Source of the DNA: Nonlabens ulvanivorans
GTDB lineage: Bacteria > Bacteroidota > Bacteroidia > Flavobacteriales > Flavobacteriaceae
Direction: 5' to 3'
DNA length: 64,000 nt
Assembly (NCBI RefSeq): GCF_000732625.1
Contig: NZ_JPJI01000023.1
Coordinates: forward strand, 62,001 to 126,000
Each line of letters begins with the position of its first letter. Position 1 is the first letter of the stretch. The translations under genes were made by a program, and so were the position numbers. Positions 63,341-64,000 of this stretch are shown here, in pieces. The notes below the pieces were generated by a model. The model saw only the letters and a program-made list of their open reading frames with translations, did not search any database and was not told where the DNA came from.

Positions 63341-64000
63341 TTATTCTGACTTGGTTAAAAAATTGATATACGCCTGTGCATAGTTGAATTCAAAAACCGT
63401 TTGATAATATTCTAATTGTTTTTGAGCAAATTGCGTTTCGGCATTTAATAGGTCTGATGTTTTTTCAAGACCTTCTTTAAATCTATTGGTACGTATGCGT
63501 AATGATTCTTTAGACTGATCTAGTGCTAGTTGTGCTAGTTTTAATCTGTTTTCTGCATCATTAAGCATGCGTTGTGCTTTATTAATTTCTAATTTTGATT
63601 TAGAAACATATTGCTCGTATTGTAATTTTGATCTCTCTAATGTTGCTTTACTTTTCTTAGCCTGACCGATACGTTGTGATCCTTTAAAAAGATCCCAGCT
63701 TAATTGTGCACCTACCACATATCCATTTGCACTTGCTTGAAATAGATTTTCATCATACAATTCATAGGATCCAAATGCATTAAGTCTAGGTAGAAAAGCC
63801 ATCTTGTCTGCCTTGCTTGCAGCTTCATATGCAGTAGTAGCAAGTTGCATGGCTTTAATATCTGATCTGTTTTCAGAAAAGTTATTATCCTTAATAGTGA
63901 TGCTTTTAATCGTTAAGCTATCACTAGGCTGGTATATGGTATAACCATCGTCATCCATTAAATAAGAAAGATAATCTGATGCATTTTGCACGTTACTACG
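63341..64000 (-). CDS. TolC-family outer-membrane factor, N-terminus beyond the window
   Basis: The frame is open to the right edge, so the start lies outside; the GTG at 63991 is internal. The 219 visible residues are the C-terminal half of a TolC-type protein: 'AATTAYEAASKADKMAFLPR' and 'LNAFGSYELYDENLF' (repeat strand), then 'YVVGAQLSWDLFKGSQRIGQ', long helices, and the end 'VFEFNYAQAYINFLTKSE'. It should be the exit channel for the second RND pump and the first or an early gene of that operon. Confidence 0.9.
   Translation of the reverse strand, partial: RSNVQNASDYLSYLMDDDGYTIYQPSDSLTIKSITIKDNNFSENRSDIKAMQLATTAYEAASKADKMAFLPRLNAFGSYELYDENLFQASANGYVVGAQLSWDLFKGSQRIGQAKKSKATLERSKLQYEQYVSKSKLEINKAQRMLNDAENRLKLAQLALDQSKESLRIRTNRFKEGLEKTSDLLNAETQFAQKQLEYYQTVFEFNYAQAYINFLTKSE

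Noticed and set aside
51521-64000. A genomic island integrated at tRNA-Arg carrying the metal efflux genes
   Set aside because: No integrase and no repeat of the tRNA 3' end was found in the window, and a terminator sits directly behind the tRNA. Base composition looks similar to the rest.
1-64000. CRISPR arrays, prophage genes or toxin-antitoxin pairs
   Set aside because: No spaced direct-repeat array, phage structural or integrase gene, or typical toxin-antitoxin pair was found on reading both strands.

Overview
The window is about 64 kb of a low-GC, gene-dense chromosome from the phylum Bacteroidota, almost certainly family Flavobacteriaceae. The evidence is the gliding-motility genes gldB and gldC, a type IX secretion (T9SS) C-terminal sorting domain at the left edge, a CzcA-type metal pump fused to its outer-membrane factor, a zinc-ligand-free DnaG, a division and cell-wall (dcw) cluster lacking murF and ddl, and promoter boxes of the form TAnnTTTG. 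A genus close to Nonlabens or Dokdonia is a guess. No phage, complete insertion sequence, CRISPR array or rRNA was seen. One tRNA gene, tRNA-Arg(UCG), is present.

Layout. 1-4.9 kb: the end of a T9SS-secreted protein, a CHAT (caspase-like) lipoprotein and an outer-membrane protein. 5.0-16.2 kb: an acetate/propionate uptake and activation cassette made of a zinc-ribbon HTH protein, a porin, a DUF4212 subunit with a Na+/solute symporter, a symporter-domain histidine kinase, a receiver-only response regulator, prpE and acs. 16.4-20.8 kb: a secreted protein, a thioredoxin/MsrA-like fusion, an NTF2-like lipoprotein, an HTH membrane protein, MscS and the relic of a T9SS tail. 20.8-28.2 kb: a GldM-like lipoprotein, era, an ECF sigma/anti-sigma pair divergent from a fasciclin protein, and a second ECF/anti-sigma pair followed by two paralogous barrel proteins. 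28.4-35.1 kb: dnaG, an atypical response regulator, nadE, gldB, gldC, a DUF3820 protein, engB and a hydrolase. 35.4-50.9 kb: the dcw cluster mraZ-rsmH-ftsL-ftsI-murE-mraY-murD-ftsW-murG-murC-ftsQ-ftsA-ftsZ, preceded by three MraZ boxes. 51.1-64 kb: a YqeY protein, the tRNA, a divalent-metal efflux operon with a VIT-family transporter, and a convergent second RND efflux operon that runs off the right edge.

The most striking signal is not a gene. A 16-bp perfect palindrome, CGCTTTCGCGAAAGCG, occurs 15 times (10 exact, 4 with one mismatch, 1 with two). The copies lie both between genes and inside genes, including ftsI, murD, murC, ftsZ and gldB. Their spacing is unusually even: 14 intervals between 3.1 and 5.4 kb, mean about 4.15 kb. 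In coding sequence it is read in three frames (AFAKA, SLSRK, RFRES), so selection appears to act on the DNA rather than on a peptide. It behaves like a chromosome-scale landmark, for example a nucleoid-protein site, a methylation site or a DNA-uptake signal.

Other points of interest are a response regulator whose phospho-acceptor Asp is Glu, a stand-alone GldM-like lipoprotein domain, a SigK-RskA-fasciclin-like arrangement, a metal pump polyprotein with an internal signal sequence, and a 19-bp-period direct repeat just upstream of the transposase-derived HTH gene.
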